Shown piece after piece: positions 63,294 to 64,000 of a stretch of DNA of 64,000 bases. How positions within the stretch are numbered: position 1 is the first letter of the stretch; every line of letters begins with the position of its first letter. The stretch is from Bacteroidales bacterium (GTDB lineage Bacteria; Bacteroidota; Bacteroidia; Bacteroidales; 4484-276). Made by a program: the position numbers and the translations under genes. The notes beneath the pieces are model-generated. The model saw nothing but the letters and a program-made list of their open reading frames with translations. It made no database searches and was not told the origin of the DNA. Location: assembly GCA_035647615.1 (NCBI GenBank), contig DASRND010000032.1, positions 1-64,000 on the forward strand, in the 5' to 3' direction.

Positions 63294-64000
63294 ATGAAGA
63301 TGCCAAACAGAAAATATAATTATCGAACAAGCCTATCTTGTGTTTTTTTAATTATGGCTGTTATTGTTAATAACCAGGGTTTTTCACAAAATCAAGCCCC
63401 CACTGAACTGGACATTAAAACCAGCGGTCTGTATTACTATGGTCAAGCAATTGGCGACAATGAGGAAATTGCGAACCTTGAAGCCAAGCAGGAGTTAGTG
63501 GCCAACATTATTTTTTCGTCCGAAGATAAATTCGATAGCCAATTACAAACAGATATTCTACTTCAGGGTGTTGAATTCCAATATCTGGTATTCCCGCGAG
63601 GCAATCGAATTCGTGCCATTGCATACATATTAAAAGAACAAGTGATTTGGGATGCTAAAAAGGAGACACTGAAAATTGGAGAGGCCATTTTCGCTGAACA
63701 AAAAAGTCAACTAAGTCCACCAACTGATGATCAAGCGGGTACCCAGACTAGCCTCCCGAAAAATATTCCCGTTGAAAAAGTTGAACCTGAGGATATCATT
63801 ATGAATAAAGATGAGGAAGTTCGATCCATGCCTTATGTTGAGGAAGGTGAAGAAAATGACACAAATAATGATTCTGAGAAAGTATTGGACGCGCAGATTG
63901 CAAAATCATCTATACCCGAAATTATTCGCTCAGAATCCGACTTAATAAATTTTATGCAGCATAGTGAAAACATACAGAAAGTAGCCCCGGTGTTAACCGA
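63294..64000 (+). CDS. Secreted protein with LPP20-like N-terminal region (partial, cut by window end)
   Basis: At least 235 residues; the frame is open to the last base. Signal peptide (..SLSCVFLIMAVIVNNQGFSQ), then SGLYYYGQAIGDNEEIANLEAKQELVANI, quoted here in outline: the YYG..IGDN.EEA-like..A.QEL..I pattern resembles the LPP20/SIMPL-type domain seen in small outer-membrane or periplasmic lipoproteins. A Glu/Asp-rich linker follows (VEEGEENDTNNDSEK). It starts 20 bases after the previous stop and completes the visible part of the cluster. The domain match is tentative. Confidence 0.6.
   Translation, partial: MKMPNRKYNYRTSLSCVFLIMAVIVNNQGFSQNQAPTELDIKTSGLYYYGQAIGDNEEIANLEAKQELVANIIFSSEDKFDSQLQTDILLQGVEFQYLVFPRGNRIRAIAYILKEQVIWDAKKETLKIGEAIFAEQKSQLSPPTDDQAGTQTSLPKNIPVEKVEPEDIIMNKDEEVRSMPYVEEGEENDTNNDSEKVLDAQIAKSSIPEIIRSESDLINFMQHSENIQKVAPVLT

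Overview
The window looks like chromosomal DNA of a member of the Bacteroidota, probably near the Bacteroidales/Marinilabiliales. Five genes encode large secreted proteins ending in a type IX secretion (T9SS, Por-type) sorting domain. The strong promoters match the Bacteroidota consensus (TTTG, then TAnnTTTG about 17-20 bases later). Several local gene orders are typical of the phylum: an exbB-exbD-exbD operon, a gldE/lptC/TPR/coaX block, a long PurF-like protein and a GT5-only glycogen synthase. Nothing here fixes the genus.

Layout. 1-330: internally deleted IS1595/ISXO2-type transposase. 0.8-9.5 kb: T9SS BNR-repeat protein, membrane metallophosphoesterase, C69 dipeptidase and M14 carboxypeptidase lipoprotein. 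9.7-18.3 kb: respiratory nitrate reduction unit, TetR regulator - narK - narG - narH - narJ - narI, with a good promoter before the regulator. 18.5-26.2 kb: lipoprotein serpin, T9SS C10 cysteine protease with CUB-like domains, and two tandem paralogous T9SS proteins. 26.2-34.5 kb: CDF-like transporter, tRNA-Gln, T9SS beta-helix protein, PurF-like enzyme, broken ORF6N gene, heptosyltransferase diverging from tatD, asparaginase, tRNA-Ser. 34.6-36.9 kb: ExbB/ExbD energy-transducing operon. 37.2-44 kb: B12-dependent ribonucleotide reductase, short TauE/SafE protein, and a protein joining a TolB-like propeller to a BamA-like barrel. 44.2-49.2 kb: metallo-beta-lactamase fold hydrolase, glycogen synthase-like protein, DUF4270 lipoprotein, glmS. 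49.4-57.2 kb: envelope genes on the minus strand (PpiD-like chaperone, GldE/CorC-like protein, LptC, TPR protein, outer-membrane protein, CoaX). 57.3 kb: tRNA-Phe with promoter and terminator.

58.2-64 kb is the most unusual part. Directly after tRNA-Phe the composition becomes strongly AT-rich, and four closely packed genes run off the end of the window. They encode a 1058-residue tubulin/FtsZ-superfamily GTPase (Tubulin_2-like, with GGTGSGT and GLGGRGG loops), a zinc-ribbon/single-TM/MORN protein, a secreted protein of no recognised family, and the start of a secreted protein with an LPP20-like N-terminal region. I read this as a candidate horizontally acquired, envelope-associated tubulin-like system. 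That function is inference; only the tubulin signature and the gene order are seen directly.

Smaller-scale structure includes four copies of an AT-rich dispersed repeat around the nitrate and serpin genes, a three-unit hairpin array (28821-28970), TTCGACA-type repeats, and palindromes upstream of the tubulin operon. No CRISPR array, rRNA or intact insertion sequence was seen.
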